Assembly (NCBI RefSeq): GCF_017254845.1
Contig: NZ_JAFKCU010000002.1
Span: 1,105,956 to 1,169,955 of the forward strand
Direction: 5' to 3'
DNA length: 64,000 nt
Origin: Algoriphagus pacificus
GTDB taxonomy: Bacteria > Bacteroidota > Bacteroidia > Cytophagales > Cyclobacteriaceae
Position numbers and translations under genes: made by a program. The notes beneath the pieces were generated by a model. The model was not told the DNA's origin and searched no databases. It saw only the letters and a program-made list of their open reading frames with translations. This document shows, in pieces, positions 16,944 through 26,224 of this stretch. Within the stretch, counting starts at the first letter, position 1. Each line of letters starts with the position of its first letter.

Positions 16944-18242
16944 TTATAGTGAGGTATTTAAATCAAACTCCTCTAAATAATCTGCTACTCTTTTAACGAA
17001 CATTCCTCCCAATGAACCATCGACTACCCGATGATCATAAGAATGAGACAGGAACATTTTATGTCTAATTGCAATCACATCACCGGTAGGGGTTTCTACC
17101 ACTGCAGGTTTTTTCACAATAGCTCCTACGGCCATAATGGCAACCTGAGGTTGCATGATGATTGGAGTTCCCAAGACATTTCCAAATGATCCAACATTGG
17201 AAACTGTGTAAGTTCCACCACTCAGGTCATCCGCTGTCAGCTTATTGTTTCTCGCTCTGTTAGCTAAATCATTGACTTGCTTGGAAATCCCCACTAAGTT
17301 CAATTGATCAGCTTTTTTGATCACGGGAACAATCAAATTACCACTTGGAAGGGCTACAGCCATTCCGATATTGATATCTTTTTTCTTTATGATTTTATCT
17401 CCATCAACAGAAATATTGATCATTGGAAAATCTCTGATCGCTTTGGAGATTGCCTCTATAAAGAAAGGAGTATAAGTGATTGATTCGCCGAATTTCTCTT
17501 TGTATGCCAACTTGTTTTTCTCTCTCCAAAGGACAATATTGGTCATGTCTGCTTCTACAAATGACGTCACATGTGGAGCGATTCGTTTAGAATCGACCAT
17601 TCTTTGAGCGATCATTTTTCGCATCCGATCCATTTCGATGATTTCATCTGAAGCTGAAATACTCACTTGTACTTTAGGTTCAGAAATAGATGGAATGGAT
17701 TTTTCCAACGAACTGCTAGAAGAATTTCTCTTTTCCAAGTAATTCAACATGTCTTGCTTCGTGACACGTCCGTCTTTTCCAGTCCCCGGAATTTTTGATA
17801 ATTCAGCTTTAGAAATTCCCTCTTCTTTGGCAATGCTTTGAACCAATGGAGAGTAAAATCTATCATCTCCTACTGCTTCCTTGGAATCAGATACAGGAGA
17901 AATCAATGAAGCTGTATTTTCAGGTGCCGCAGCTAGTAATTCCTCTTTGGCTTCTGCTGCTTCTTGTGGTTTTGTTGCTGAAGGTACGTTTTCCTCTGTA
18001 CCGTTTGTTTCAATCACTGCGATCGGAGAACCTACAGCTACTACATCACCTTCTTTTGCTAAAATCTTTTTTAAAACGCCGGCATGGGTAGATGGTACTT
18101 CGGTGTCCACTTTATCAGTAGCCACTTCTAAAACAGATTCATCCTGATCAATAGTCTCGCCTTCTTTTTTAAGCCAGCTCAGGATTGTTCCCTCTATGAT
18201 ACTTTCGCCCATTTTGGGCATTAGCATTTCTACACTTGCCAT
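16944..18242 (-). CDS. 2-oxo acid dehydrogenase complex, dihydrolipoamide acyltransferase (E2)
   Basis: Protein of 432 residues. It has one lipoyl domain (1-80) with the lipoylated Lys44 in ATDKVDTEV, a linker rich in Ala and Glu, an E3/E1-binding domain (about 130-168, YSPLVQSIAKEEGI and GTGKDGRVTKQDML), and the catalytic domain from about 205, ending with SHSYDHRVVDGSLGG, where His and Asp form the HxxxDG active site. E2 passes an acyl group from lipoamide to CoA and builds the complex core. Features fit the branched-chain 2-oxoacid or 2-oxoglutarate type; the substrate cannot be fixed here because E1 and E3 are not in the window. It follows cinA on the same strand across a 94-base gap. Confidence 0.9.
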   Translation of the reverse strand: MASVEMLMPKMGESIIEGTILSWLKKEGETIDQDESVLEVATDKVDTEVPSTHAGVLKKILAKEGDVVAVGSPIAVIETNGTEENVPSATKPQEAAEAKEELLAAAPENTASLISPVSDSKEAVGDDRFYSPLVQSIAKEEGISKAELSKIPGTGKDGRVTKQDMLNYLEKRNSSSSSLEKSIPSISEPKVQVSISASDEIIEMDRMRKMIAQRMVDSKRIAPHVTSFVEADMTNIVLWREKNKLAYKEKFGESITYTPFFIEAISKAIRDFPMINISVDGDKIIKKKDINIGMAVALPSGNLIVPVIKKADQLNLVGISKQVNDLANRARNNKLTADDLSGGTYTVSNVGSFGNVLGTPIIMQPQVAIMAVGAIVKKPAVVETPTGDVIAIRHKMFLSHSYDHRVVDGSLGGMFVKRVADYLEEFDLNTSL

Positions 18243-18283
18243 AATTGTAAGAATAATTAAATTGGGTATATATTCAACTTTTA

Positions 18284-18335
18284 AAATTAAATTTTATTAT
18301 GAATCAACCCAAACCTTTTGGTTAAAATTTAATTT
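18284..18335. repeat. AT-rich inverted repeat between cinA and the E2 gene
   Basis: Perfect 13-bp arms, AAATTAAATTTTA (18284-18296) and TAAAATTTAATTT (18323-18335), enclose 26 bases. It lies directly after the cinA stop in the minus direction. It could slow RNA polymerase or end the cinA transcript, but there is no clear T run and the arms contain no G or C. Confidence 0.4.
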
Positions 18336-18336
18336 G

Positions 18337-19587
18337 CTATTTCTTTGAAAAACAAATTCTAAACAAGTTTAAAACTGCAACAGCCGTTAATTGGATGTTC
18401 AGCATTCTATCTTGAGTAAGTCGCAATTTTTTGGTTTCTACAAAACTATCACCGGCACAAGCAATCCAGATTGTCCCAACCGGTTTTTCCTCTGTTCCAC
18501 CATCAGGTCCGGCGATTCCACTGCTAGCTAGGCCAAAATTTGACTTGAAAAGTGTTTTAACACCTGTAGCCATTTCAATGACTGTCTGCTCGCTCACCGC
18601 TCCAAATTCAAGAAGTGTTTCAGCTTTGACCCCGATAATCTCTTCTTTGAATTGATTATGATAGGGGACTACGGCTCCTTGAAAATAAGCACTGCTACCA
18701 GGAATACTTGTAATCAAATGAGAAATGTAGCCACCTGAACAGCTTTCAGCCAAAGCTAGGGTTTTATTACTTTTCTTCAAAAGCTTGCCAATAGCTGTTT
18801 CCAAGGTTTCCTCATTGTAGCCATACACATAGGATTCAATAGTCGGCAAAACGAGGTCAATTTGATTTTGGATTTCCTGTTCGATTTTCTTTCGATCAGT
18901 TCCAAAACCAGTAAGTCGTAATTTGACATGACCTAAAGAAGGCAAATATGCCAGTCTGATATGACTGGGAAGTGCATTTTCCCAATCTCTGATCAAATCT
19001 GCGAGCCAGCTTTCACCGATTCCCACAGTTTTGATCACTTGATGGGCAATCACCGGAAGTTCAAAAATTTCTGGAAGTTTTGGGATGACAAAATCCTTAA
19101 TCAGCTTTTTCATCTCATGTGGCACTCCCGGCATAGACATCCAGTAGGTTCCATTTCGCTCAAACCACATTCCCGGTGCTGTTCCAACTTCATTTGGAAC
19201 GTATGTACAACACTCAGGTAAATGTCCCTGCAAAATATTCAGAGGAGTCATTTCTCTCCCTCTTCTTTGGAAGAAGCTAGTCACTGCGGCCACAGCCTCT
19301 TTATTCTCGACGATGCCACAGCCAAAGTATTCTGCTAGCAAAGGTTTGGTAAGATCATCCTGAGTGGGACCTAAACCACCTGTGATCAAAATCAAATCAG
19401 CCCGCTCTTCAGCTTTTGCAAAAGACTCAAGAATATCCTCTCGATTATCTCCAACTGTCGTCCTTCTGACTACTCTGACTCCGAGGAGATCAAGTTCTTG
19501 GCTGATCCAATGGCTATTTGTATCAATGATTTGGCCATAGAGTAATTCGTCTCCAATGGCTATAATTTCGGCTTTTATGGGTTTCAT
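18337..19587 (-). CDS. cinA: CinA family nicotinamide mononucleotide deamidase-related protein
   Basis: Protein of 416 residues, the usual full CinA length. The N-terminal MoCF-like (COG1058) domain has AIGDELLYGQIIDTNSHW and LITGGLGPTQDDLTK and in other species hydrolyses ADP-ribose. The C-terminal PncC domain has LALAESCSGGYISH and SSGIAGPDGGTEEKPVGT, with the catalytic Ser, and deamidates NMN in pyridine nucleotide salvage. It lies 20 bases after the SDR gene in a folA-SDR-cinA run. The historical name means competence-induced, but no competence genes are nearby. Confidence 0.93.
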   Translation of the reverse strand: MKPIKAEIIAIGDELLYGQIIDTNSHWISQELDLLGVRVVRRTTVGDNREDILESFAKAEERADLILITGGLGPTQDDLTKPLLAEYFGCGIVENKEAVAAVTSFFQRRGREMTPLNILQGHLPECCTYVPNEVGTAPGMWFERNGTYWMSMPGVPHEMKKLIKDFVIPKLPEIFELPVIAHQVIKTVGIGESWLADLIRDWENALPSHIRLAYLPSLGHVKLRLTGFGTDRKKIEQEIQNQIDLVLPTIESYVYGYNEETLETAIGKLLKKSNKTLALAESCSGGYISHLITSIPGSSAYFQGAVVPYHNQFKEEIIGVKAETLLEFGAVSEQTVIEMATGVKTLFKSNFGLASSGIAGPDGGTEEKPVGTIWIACAGDSFVETKKLRLTQDRMLNIQLTAVAVLNLFRICFSKK

Positions 19588-19607
19588 AAAATTCAGAGCT
19601 GTACCTC

Positions 19608-20393
19608 TTATCGGACTTTAGCTTTAAGTAATATTTTTGAAAAGATTCCTGGAAAAAAACGTTTCAGATAGATGGCCATCACTTCTTTTCCTCCAATGTA
19701 AATCTCCTCTTTTTTGGATTTAATTCCTTGGTAGATTTTGGTAGCGCATTTTTCGGCACTCATGCCATTTGCTTGAGCATCATCCATTTGATTCAGAGAT
19801 TTTCCATCGGCAGTCAATGCATTCACAGAAACATTGGTCTTGATGAATCCCGGGCAGATCATTGTTACAACGACATTATCAATAGCATGTTCAGCTCTTA
19901 ATGAATCAAAGTAACCATGCAAAGCATGTTTAGAGGCAGCATAAGTGGAGCGATAAGGCGAGCCAATAATTCCAACTAGGGAACTTGTAACAGCAAAATG
20001 ACCGGATTTTCTTTGTTGAAAATGTGGCAAAATCGCTTTGGTAAGGGCAATGGTTCCGAAGAAATTGACTTCCATTATTTTTCTATCTACTTCCATTTGG
20101 GTTTCGATAGCCAATGACCGCTGACTTATTCCTCCATTGTGAAACATGAGGTCCACATGACCAAATAAACTGATGGCTTTTGCAGCTTTGCCTTGCAAAC
20201 TATCTGAATCTGCTAAATCCAGCGGCAAAATCGCACAAGCTTCAGGATGAGCACAACTGTTTTTTACAGCTTCCAAATCACCTTCATTTCGCGACGAAAG
20301 AATTACAGCAAATCCTTCTTTCGAAAACTTCTGGGCGGTGGCAGCTCCAATGCCTGATGAAGCACCGGTTATCCAGATAACGGGTTTCGTCAT
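19608..20393 (-). CDS. Short-chain dehydrogenase/reductase
   Basis: Classical SDR of 261 residues. The nucleotide-binding motif TGASSGIG occupies residues 9-16 and the active site YAASKHAL (Tyr and Lys, about residues 155-159) is intact, with the catalytic Ser in VTSSLVGI. The C-terminal third is basic (YLKRFFPGIFSKILLKAK), as in the DHRS7/YqjQ-like group that acts near membranes. It sits 3 bases after folA and 20 bases before cinA, so all three are probably one transcript. The substrate is unknown; the neighbours do not point to one. Confidence 0.88.
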   Translation of the reverse strand: MTKPVIWITGASSGIGAATAQKFSKEGFAVILSSRNEGDLEAVKNSCAHPEACAILPLDLADSDSLQGKAAKAISLFGHVDLMFHNGGISQRSLAIETQMEVDRKIMEVNFFGTIALTKAILPHFQQRKSGHFAVTSSLVGIIGSPYRSTYAASKHALHGYFDSLRAEHAIDNVVVTMICPGFIKTNVSVNALTADGKSLNQMDDAQANGMSAEKCATKIYQGIKSKKEEIYIGGKEVMAIYLKRFFPGIFSKILLKAKVR

Positions 20394-20396
20394 AGT

Positions 20397-20897
20397 CTAG
20401 GATTTTATTCTTTCGTAGTCAACAAAAGAAAATGGGTATTGGTTTTTCTCGTCAGCAGGGTGACTTTCTTTGCTTACTATTTTCCAGTTGTTTGGATCAA
20501 TTTCGGGAAAATAAGTATCGCCTTCCGGTTCAGCATCGACTTCAGTGATTACCAGTTCATCAGCCAGAGGCATTGTCTGTTTGTAGATTTCACCTCCTCC
20601 AATTACATACAATTTCTCTATTCCCAGTTTATTGCAATAAATGAAGGCATCTTCGACGCTCTTGAAAACATGATGTCCTTCTGGAACCTGATAATCAGGA
20701 TTTCTAGTAATGACAAGGTGCGTTCTATTTGGAAGTGGTTTTCCCAAAGACTCAAAAGTCTTCCTTCCCATCAAAATATAATTGTCTGATGTGAGGGCTT
20801 TGAATCTTTTGAAATCAGTTGGGATTTTCCAAACCAAGTCATTTTCCTTGCCAATTACCCCGTTTTTTGCGACAGCAGCAATCAATAGTATCCTCAT
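20397..20897 (-). CDS. folA: Dihydrofolate reductase
   Basis: Protein of 166 residues, the normal length of chromosomal type I DHFR. It reduces dihydrofolate to tetrahydrofolate with NADPH. Diagnostic stretches are AAVAKNGVIGKENDLVWKIP (Met20-loop region, with the conserved Trp), the active-site Asp in IPTDFKRFK, YILMGRKTFESLGKPLPNR (NADPH binding, GRxTxES), and YVIGGGEIYKQTMP (the GGxxxY motif). It heads the run of genes toward cinA. The 68 bases before it hold no clear promoter. Confidence 0.96.
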   Translation of the reverse strand: MRILLIAAVAKNGVIGKENDLVWKIPTDFKRFKALTSDNYILMGRKTFESLGKPLPNRTHLVITRNPDYQVPEGHHVFKSVEDAFIYCNKLGIEKLYVIGGGEIYKQTMPLADELVITEVDAEPEGDTYFPEIDPNNWKIVSKESHPADEKNQYPFSFVDYERIKS

Positions 20898-20965
20898 AAA
20901 TCAATTTATCTAACTCTTGAAGATACTAGGCTTTGGGCATGGAAAAAACTAAAATCAGTAGGTAA

Positions 20966-21901
20966 TTACTGCTTTTCCATTTGAGACATCATATTCGGAT
21001 AGTCTGCCATCGCAAATGACTTTGATTCAGAGTCATTTACCTCAATAATATTCAAATCGATTTTTGAACCGTCTTCTGCTGAGGTAAAAGTCATTTCCAT
21101 AAAGTTTCCTTTTGGAAGATTTTCGAAATAATCAGCGTATTTCTGTTTGGTTTTTTCTGAAGCAAAAGGACTGTTGGTTCCCCAGAAGGAAGAGTAACCT
21201 CCGATTGGCTCTTCGGTGATCCAATAATATCCTTCTCCATCTTTACTCTTGACGTGGTACTCATCACAGGTATAGCCTAAAATATCCTTTGTATTACCGG
21301 TTTTTTCGATCAGGATATCTGGATCTTCTGCCGGATCTGGAGCATTCTCTTCGGCACTTTCCATGATCTCATCAAAATCCATTTTATAGGCAAAGCTGCT
21401 TTTTGAGTTATCATTGTCCATTAAAAGGATGGAAGCCTGATTAGGAATGTCATAAACCATAGTCATGACAGCTTCAGGCTTTTTGGGATCAACTATTTCC
21501 ATTCCTGTATAATCACTGGATTTGGATAGATAGGACTTTATTTTAGTTGGATCCTCGGTCTTCCCATTTTTATTGGTGGATGTCATTTCCATCACGACAT
21601 AGCCAAAAAAATCATACTGATCTGCAGTTTCAACTTCTTCTCCCATTCCCTTAAGAATCTTGTTCATATCGATTCCCACAGGATTGCTTGAATCTTCATC
21701 ATCTCCAAAAATTCCTTCAAACTGCTTTTCCAGCTGTTTTTGCATCATCTTATTCGCCTCTTCTTCCACCTTTTTCTCAATGGCTTTTTCGGCTCCTCGA
21801 GAGGCTGCTTTTTTGATTTTGTTGATGAACTGAGCCTGACTAAAATTTGAGATTGAAATCAGTAGAATAGAAAATAATAGCGTTTTGAAGATTCGTTTCA
21901 T
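20966..21901 (-). CDS. Secreted DUF4412-like protein
   Basis: Protein of 311 residues with an N-terminal signal peptide (MKRIFKTLLFSILLISISNF then SQAQF). Residues about 25-75 are a charged helical segment (GAEKAIEKKVEEEANKMMQKQ). The rest alternates short strands and includes KTKDILGYTCDEYHVKS-like spacing (NTKDILGYTCDEYHVK), the feature I associate with the DUF4412 family of Bacteroidota periplasmic or outer-membrane proteins. The function of that family is unknown. It stands alone between folA and fmt with 84 bases on the fmt side. The family call is moderate; secretion is well supported. Confidence 0.7.
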   Translation of the reverse strand: MKRIFKTLLFSILLISISNFSQAQFINKIKKAASRGAEKAIEKKVEEEANKMMQKQLEKQFEGIFGDDEDSSNPVGIDMNKILKGMGEEVETADQYDFFGYVVMEMTSTNKNGKTEDPTKIKSYLSKSSDYTGMEIVDPKKPEAVMTMVYDIPNQASILLMDNDNSKSSFAYKMDFDEIMESAEENAPDPAEDPDILIEKTGNTKDILGYTCDEYHVKSKDGEGYYWITEEPIGGYSSFWGTNSPFASEKTKQKYADYFENLPKGNFMEMTFTSAEDGSKIDLNIIEVNDSESKSFAMADYPNMMSQMEKQ

Positions 21902-21985
21902 GATTATTCATTTAAAAATTGTTCATTATAATTTAACCCAATTTCTTAAAAATCAAAGAGATGAAAAAATAATTGTCTCTTAAAT

Positions 21986-22909
21986 TTATAGAAGTTTGTA
22001 GCCTCTTAAGAAATCAGCTACACTCATTCGCTTTTTGCCTTCTAGTTGTAATTCTTGAATTGACAGCACGCCATCTCCCGTCTGAAACAACAATTCTGTT
22101 TTTCCATCTGTTGTGAATTGACCGGGTTCTTTGCTAAGATTTTTAGAAAGCGCTTTTGTTTTGTAAATCTTGCAAATTTTTCCATCCAGTTCTGTCCAAG
22201 CGGCAGGATAGGGGGAAAGTCCTCTCACTAAATTATGAATGGATATTGCTGAATCTTTCCAGTTGATTTGGCCGGTTTCCTTAAAGATTTTTGGAGCATG
22301 ATGTATAGCTTTGGATTCATCTTGTGGAAGTGGGTCTACAGAATCACTTGCAATCGCTTCCACGGTTTTCAAAACCAACTCAGAGCCAAGGTTCATTAGT
22401 TTTTCATACACAGTTCCTAAGTCATCTTCCTCAAGGATGGGTACTTTTTCTTGGTAAATGATACTTCCTGTGTCGATTTCATGCTTTAAAAAAAAAGTAG
22501 TCACCCCAGTTTCTTTCTCTCCGTTGATTATTGCCCAGTTGATTGGCGCAGCACCTCTATAATTTGGCAATAAAGAAGCATGAAGATTGAAGGTGCCCAA
22601 AGGTGGCATGCTCCAAACAGATTCGGGAAGCATTCGGAATGCCACCACGATTTGTAAGTCTGCATTCAGGTTTTTCAATTCAGCTTGGAATTCAGGAGAT
22701 TTCAAATTAGTAGGCTGTAAGACTGGAATCTGATATTTTAGCGCTACTTCTTTGACAGGGGAAGGAATCAACTTTTGTCCCCGGCCTTTTGGTTTATCCG
22801 GAGCTGTGATGACAGCCACGACATTCCAATTATTTTCTACTAATTTTTCAAGGGCAGGAACTGCAAATTCCGGTGTCCCCATGTATATGATTCGCAAGTC
22901 TTTATTCAT
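21986..22909 (-). CDS. fmt: Methionyl-tRNA formyltransferase
   Basis: Fmt formylates initiator Met-tRNA using 10-formyltetrahydrofolate. With the ATG at 22909 the protein has 307 residues, the usual length; an in-frame GTG 12 bases upstream is less likely. Motifs: IIYMGTPEFAVPALEKL at the start, KPKGRGQKLIPSPVK, and the catalytic stretch NLHASLLPNYRGAAPINWAI (Asn, His and the downstream Asp of the formyltransferase fold). The C-terminal OB-like tRNA-binding domain runs from about residue 205 (GLSPYPAAWTEL). It follows namZ by 34 bases on the same strand. Confidence 0.96.
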   Translation of the reverse strand: MNKDLRIIYMGTPEFAVPALEKLVENNWNVVAVITAPDKPKGRGQKLIPSPVKEVALKYQIPVLQPTNLKSPEFQAELKNLNADLQIVVAFRMLPESVWSMPPLGTFNLHASLLPNYRGAAPINWAIINGEKETGVTTFFLKHEIDTGSIIYQEKVPILEEDDLGTVYEKLMNLGSELVLKTVEAIASDSVDPLPQDESKAIHHAPKIFKETGQINWKDSAISIHNLVRGLSPYPAAWTELDGKICKIYKTKALSKNLSKEPGQFTTDGKTELLFQTGDGVLSIQELQLEGKKRMSVADFLRGYKLL

Positions 22910-22943
22910 TCCGGCTTTCACTCTCGTAGTATTTATTAATCTT

Positions 22944-24134
22944 TTAATCTTTGTAAATGAGGTAATTGGATCTCAGGGTTTTATATTTTGCTAAATCAGC
23001 AGCCCAAGAACTTCTTATTTCAGTTTCACTTTTTCCTGCCAAAATCTGACTTTTCAACTGATCAGTTCCTGCCAATGTGTTAAAATAATTGGTGAAGAAA
23101 GCTGCTCCTTTCCCTGACTTTTTGAAAGCATCCAAAAGATACGATAGCGTAAACTGGTGATCCAATGGTTCATTTCTCAAATCAACTCCATAGCAAAGTT
23201 TGTCTTGCAAAGGAGGAGTTTTGGACATTCCAGGAATACTCACTGGAGTAAAGGTAAAATCTCCGAAGTTTTTGTCTGGATAGCCATAGACCTGAAAAGG
23301 AAAATAGGTGCCTCTACCCAAAGAAATAATCGTTCCTTCAAAGAAACAAGTGCTAGGATAAAGTCGGATAGATAGATCGTTAGGTAGGTTTGGAGAAGGT
23401 TTTACTGGGAGATTGTAAGCTGTTTTATGAGTCCAGTTTTTTACTGGAATCACCTCTAATTCACAGGCAATGCCATTTTTCAGCCATTTCTCCCCATTGA
23501 TCATATAGGCTAATTCCCCAACTGTTAACCCATGGACAACTGGAATCGGATGCATTCCAACAAAACTTTCAAATCCTTTTTTGAGAACTGGGCCATCGAC
23601 GTAATCCCCGTTTGGATTGGGACGGTCCAAAATCATTACTTTTTTACCATTTTCTGCTGCCGCCTCCATCACATAATGCATGGTGCTGATGTAGGTATAA
23701 AATCGAACTCCAACATCCTGCAAATCGAAAATGATAATATCCAGATCAGCGATCTGTTGCGCTGATGGTTTCTTATTGTTACCGTATAATGAAACGATTG
23801 GCAAACCGGTTTTGCTATCTACCGAGCTATCCACCTTTTCCCCAGCATCTGCATCTCCTCTGAAACCGTGCTCCGGGACAAATACTTTTTTTAGGTTGAT
23901 TCCACTTTCCAATAGGAAATCGACCACATGTTTATTCTCACTATGTGGCATGATGCTGGTTTGATTGGCTACAATTCCAACTGACTTGCCTTTTAAAATT
24001 TCCAGATACAAATCAGGCCTTTCTGCTCCCGGAAGAATCTGGGCCTGCTGTGCAGTCAGATTTCCAATTGCCAGAAAAAATAGAAGTAGAAAGCTCAAAA
24101 TGTTACTAAAGGGTGAAAGTTTCGTTTGCTTCAT
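22944..24134 (-). CDS. namZ: DUF1343 protein, exo-beta-N-acetylmuramidase NamZ-like
   Basis: Secreted protein of 396 residues with a signal peptide ending near residue 28 (FLAIGNLTAQQ). The core begins GKSVGIVANQTSIMPHSENKH and continues with KKVFVPEHGFRGDADAG, DIIIFDLQDVGVRFYTYISTMH and LDRPNPNGDYVDGP, the conserved pattern of DUF1343. The founding member NamZ of this family (GH171) removes non-reducing terminal MurNAc from peptidoglycan fragments, so this is likely a periplasmic muropeptide salvage enzyme. It starts 39 bases from the divergent LolC-like gene, and fmt follows on the same strand. No MurNAc kinase or transporter is in the window. Confidence 0.88.
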   Translation of the reverse strand: MKQTKLSPFSNILSFLLLFFLAIGNLTAQQAQILPGAERPDLYLEILKGKSVGIVANQTSIMPHSENKHVVDFLLESGINLKKVFVPEHGFRGDADAGEKVDSSVDSKTGLPIVSLYGNNKKPSAQQIADLDIIIFDLQDVGVRFYTYISTMHYVMEAAAENGKKVMILDRPNPNGDYVDGPVLKKGFESFVGMHPIPVVHGLTVGELAYMINGEKWLKNGIACELEVIPVKNWTHKTAYNLPVKPSPNLPNDLSIRLYPSTCFFEGTIISLGRGTYFPFQVYGYPDKNFGDFTFTPVSIPGMSKTPPLQDKLCYGVDLRNEPLDHQFTLSYLLDAFKKSGKGAAFFTNYFNTLAGTDQLKSQILAGKSETEIRSSWAADLAKYKTLRSNYLIYKD

Positions 24135-24173
24135 GCTATTTTGCGATCTGATAGAACAAATTAAAGCACTCCA

Positions 24174-25391
24174 TTGAACCTTTCCTATTTCATTGCTAAA
24201 AGAATCAGCTTCAAAAGAGCCGGTGGTTTCTCAGCAACAATCCATAAAATAGCAGTAGGCAGCCTTGCAATGGGAATTGCTGTGTCTATCCTCTCATTTA
24301 TGGTCTTGGGTGGATTCCAAAGTACTGTTTCAGATAAGGTATATGGGTTTACTGGGCATTACCAGGTGCAGCGCTTTACGATGAGCAATGCCTTTGAAGA
24401 GGCTCCATTTTCCTTGAAAAGCGATTTTGTGCAAGAATATGGCCAATTGCCTTTTGTTGAGAGAATCCAGTCTTTCGCTCATAAAGCAGCCTTGATCAAA
24501 GGCGAAAATGAGGTGGAAGGAATACTAGTAAAAGGAGTTGGGAAAGATTTTGATACGCTGGCTTTTAAGAAGTACATCAAGGAAGGAAGACTGCTTAAAA
24601 TTCCAGAAACTGGAACAAGTAATGAGGTGATGCTCAGTAAAGTAATTGCTAATAAATTATTACTAAAAGTAGGAGATAAAGTCACACTTTACTTTGTGCA
24701 GGATCCACCTCGATTCAGAAGGGTAGAAGTGGTTGGCATTTTTGAAACCTATCTGGAGAACTTTGACGAAAAGATCGTCATTGGAGAACTTCAGACCATT
24801 CGGAATTTGAACGATTGGGGTGAAGATCAAGTAGGAGGACTAGAGGTCTTTGTTGAAGACAGTAAGAAAATAGCCAGCTATACTCCTCAGCTGGAGGATA
24901 TCATGGATTTTGATTTGAAGCTAATCGCCAGTAAGGATAAGTTTTTGGAGATTTTTGATTGGCTGACATTATTGGACACCAATGTCTATGTGTTTGTGGG
25001 ATTGATTGCGTTTGTAGCCATTTTCAACATGGGAGCTATCCTATTTATTCTCATTATGGAAAGAACTCAAATGATTGGTTTACTGAAGGCTATGGGCGCT
25101 GCCAATAAGCAAATCAGAAGAATATTCTTTTGGAATGGGATGAATATCCTGGCGAGAGGACTTTTGATCGGAAATGCCATTGGTTTTGGCTTTGGAATCC
25201 TGCAGGATAATTTCAAATTAATTCCTTTGGATCCTGCCAGCTACTACATGTCCTATGTACCGATAGAGTGGAATTGGCCAATTTTTATTTACATCAATCT
25301 AGGAATCACCTTATTGACAGCATTGGTTTTGTTTATTCCGGTAATGGTGATTTCCAGAGTGGATCCAATTAAATCGATTCGCTTCGATTAA
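24174..25391 (+). CDS. LolC/LolE-like ABC transporter permease (FtsX/MacB fold)
   Basis: Inner-membrane protein of 405 residues starting at TTG 24174; no ATG or GTG fits better, and NLSYFIAKRISFKRAGGFS matches the amphipathic start of the family. One membrane helix near residue 25-48, a large periplasmic domain (about 50-265, with LSKVIANKLLLKVGDKVTLYF), then three helices (about 272-300, 325-350 and 375-400), including ILIMERTQMIGLLKAMGA, the coupling-helix motif. In Proteobacteria LolCE extracts lipoproteins from the inner membrane with the LolD ATPase. No ATPase gene is adjacent. The 3' end overlaps the convergent glycosyltransferase by 23 bases. Confidence 0.9.
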   Translation: MNLSYFIAKRISFKRAGGFSATIHKIAVGSLAMGIAVSILSFMVLGGFQSTVSDKVYGFTGHYQVQRFTMSNAFEEAPFSLKSDFVQEYGQLPFVERIQSFAHKAALIKGENEVEGILVKGVGKDFDTLAFKKYIKEGRLLKIPETGTSNEVMLSKVIANKLLLKVGDKVTLYFVQDPPRFRRVEVVGIFETYLENFDEKIVIGELQTIRNLNDWGEDQVGGLEVFVEDSKKIASYTPQLEDIMDFDLKLIASKDKFLEIFDWLTLLDTNVYVFVGLIAFVAIFNMGAILFILIMERTQMIGLLKAMGAANKQIRRIFFWNGMNILARGLLIGNAIGFGFGILQDNFKLIPLDPASYYMSYVPIEWNWPIFIYINLGITLLTALVLFIPVMVISRVDPIKSIRFD

Positions 25392-26121
25392 GCTTATAAG
25401 GAGAGAAAATACTCTTGATTTTCATCCAGATCACTCCAAAAACAGCTTCTTTAAAAATTCCTTTGCTCATTTTAGAGGTGCCTCTGGTACGATCGGTAAA
25501 AATGATTGGGACCTCGATTAGTTTAAACCCTAATTTCCAAGCTGTAAATTTCATTTCGATCTGGAAAGCGTATCCGATAAACTTGACCTCTTTCAACTTT
25601 ATCCCTTCCAAAACACTTCTATGGTAGCATTTAAAACCGGCAGTGGCATCCTTGATCGGTAAGCCTGTGATAAACTTGACGTACACACTGGCAAAATAAG
25701 ACATCAAAACCCTTCCCATTGGCCAGTTCACCACGTTCACACCTGTAATGTATCGTGAACCTATTGCCATGTCAAAGTCCCTGTTTTCACAGGCTTCGTA
25801 GAGTCTGATCAGGTCTTTTGGATCATGCGAGAAGTCGCAGTCCATCTCAAAGATAAAATCATAATTATTTTTGAGAGCCCACTTGAATCCATCGATATAG
25901 GCAGTTCCCAGACCTAATTTCCCTTTTCTTTCCAAGAGAAAAAGTCTTTCTGGAAAATTGGCTTTTTCGGATCTGACTAGATTGGCTGTGCCATCTGGCG
26001 AACCATCATCAATGATCAATAAATTGAAATCTCCATCTAGCCCCATGACAGTCCGGATCATTTCCTGGATATTCTCAATCTCATTGTAGGTGGGAATAAT
26101 GACTAATTTTCGGTGCTTCAT
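25369..26121 (-). CDS. Polyprenol-phosphate glycosyltransferase, DPM1-like GT2 family
   Basis: GT2 enzyme; the ATG at 26121 gives 250 residues, while a TTG 18 bases upstream is the only longer choice. It opens KLVIIPTYNEIENIQEMIRT, followed by IIDDGSPDGTANLV (nucleotide-sugar binding), KLGLGTAYIDGFKWAL, the DxD-type EMDCDFSHDPKDL, and GSRYITGVNVVNWP. This order matches dolichol/polyprenol-phosphate mannosyltransferases of the short type, with no C-terminal transmembrane domain. It would load a sugar (mannose in the model enzymes) on a lipid carrier at the cytoplasmic membrane. Its last 23 bases overlap the convergent LolC-like gene. Confidence 0.9.
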   Translation of the reverse strand: MKHRKLVIIPTYNEIENIQEMIRTVMGLDGDFNLLIIDDGSPDGTANLVRSEKANFPERLFLLERKGKLGLGTAYIDGFKWALKNNYDFIFEMDCDFSHDPKDLIRLYEACENRDFDMAIGSRYITGVNVVNWPMGRVLMSYFASVYVKFITGLPIKDATAGFKCYHRSVLEGIKLKEVKFIGYAFQIEMKFTAWKLGFKLIEVPIIFTDRTRGTSKMSKGIFKEAVFGVIWMKIKSIFSPYKLNRSESI

Positions 26122-26224
26122 GGGTGACTCAAAGTTCAAAAGTAATCTTTCGGGCTGATTTTAGAAGAAAGCAATTAATAATTTTTGGTTAAAGTGTATT
26201 TTCGCCCCACCTAATAACAAGCAC

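Noticed and set aside
17846-18147. Leu/Ser-rich frames on the plus strand across the E2 linker
   Set aside because: They come from the low-complexity Ala/Glu linker of the E2 gene read on the other strand.
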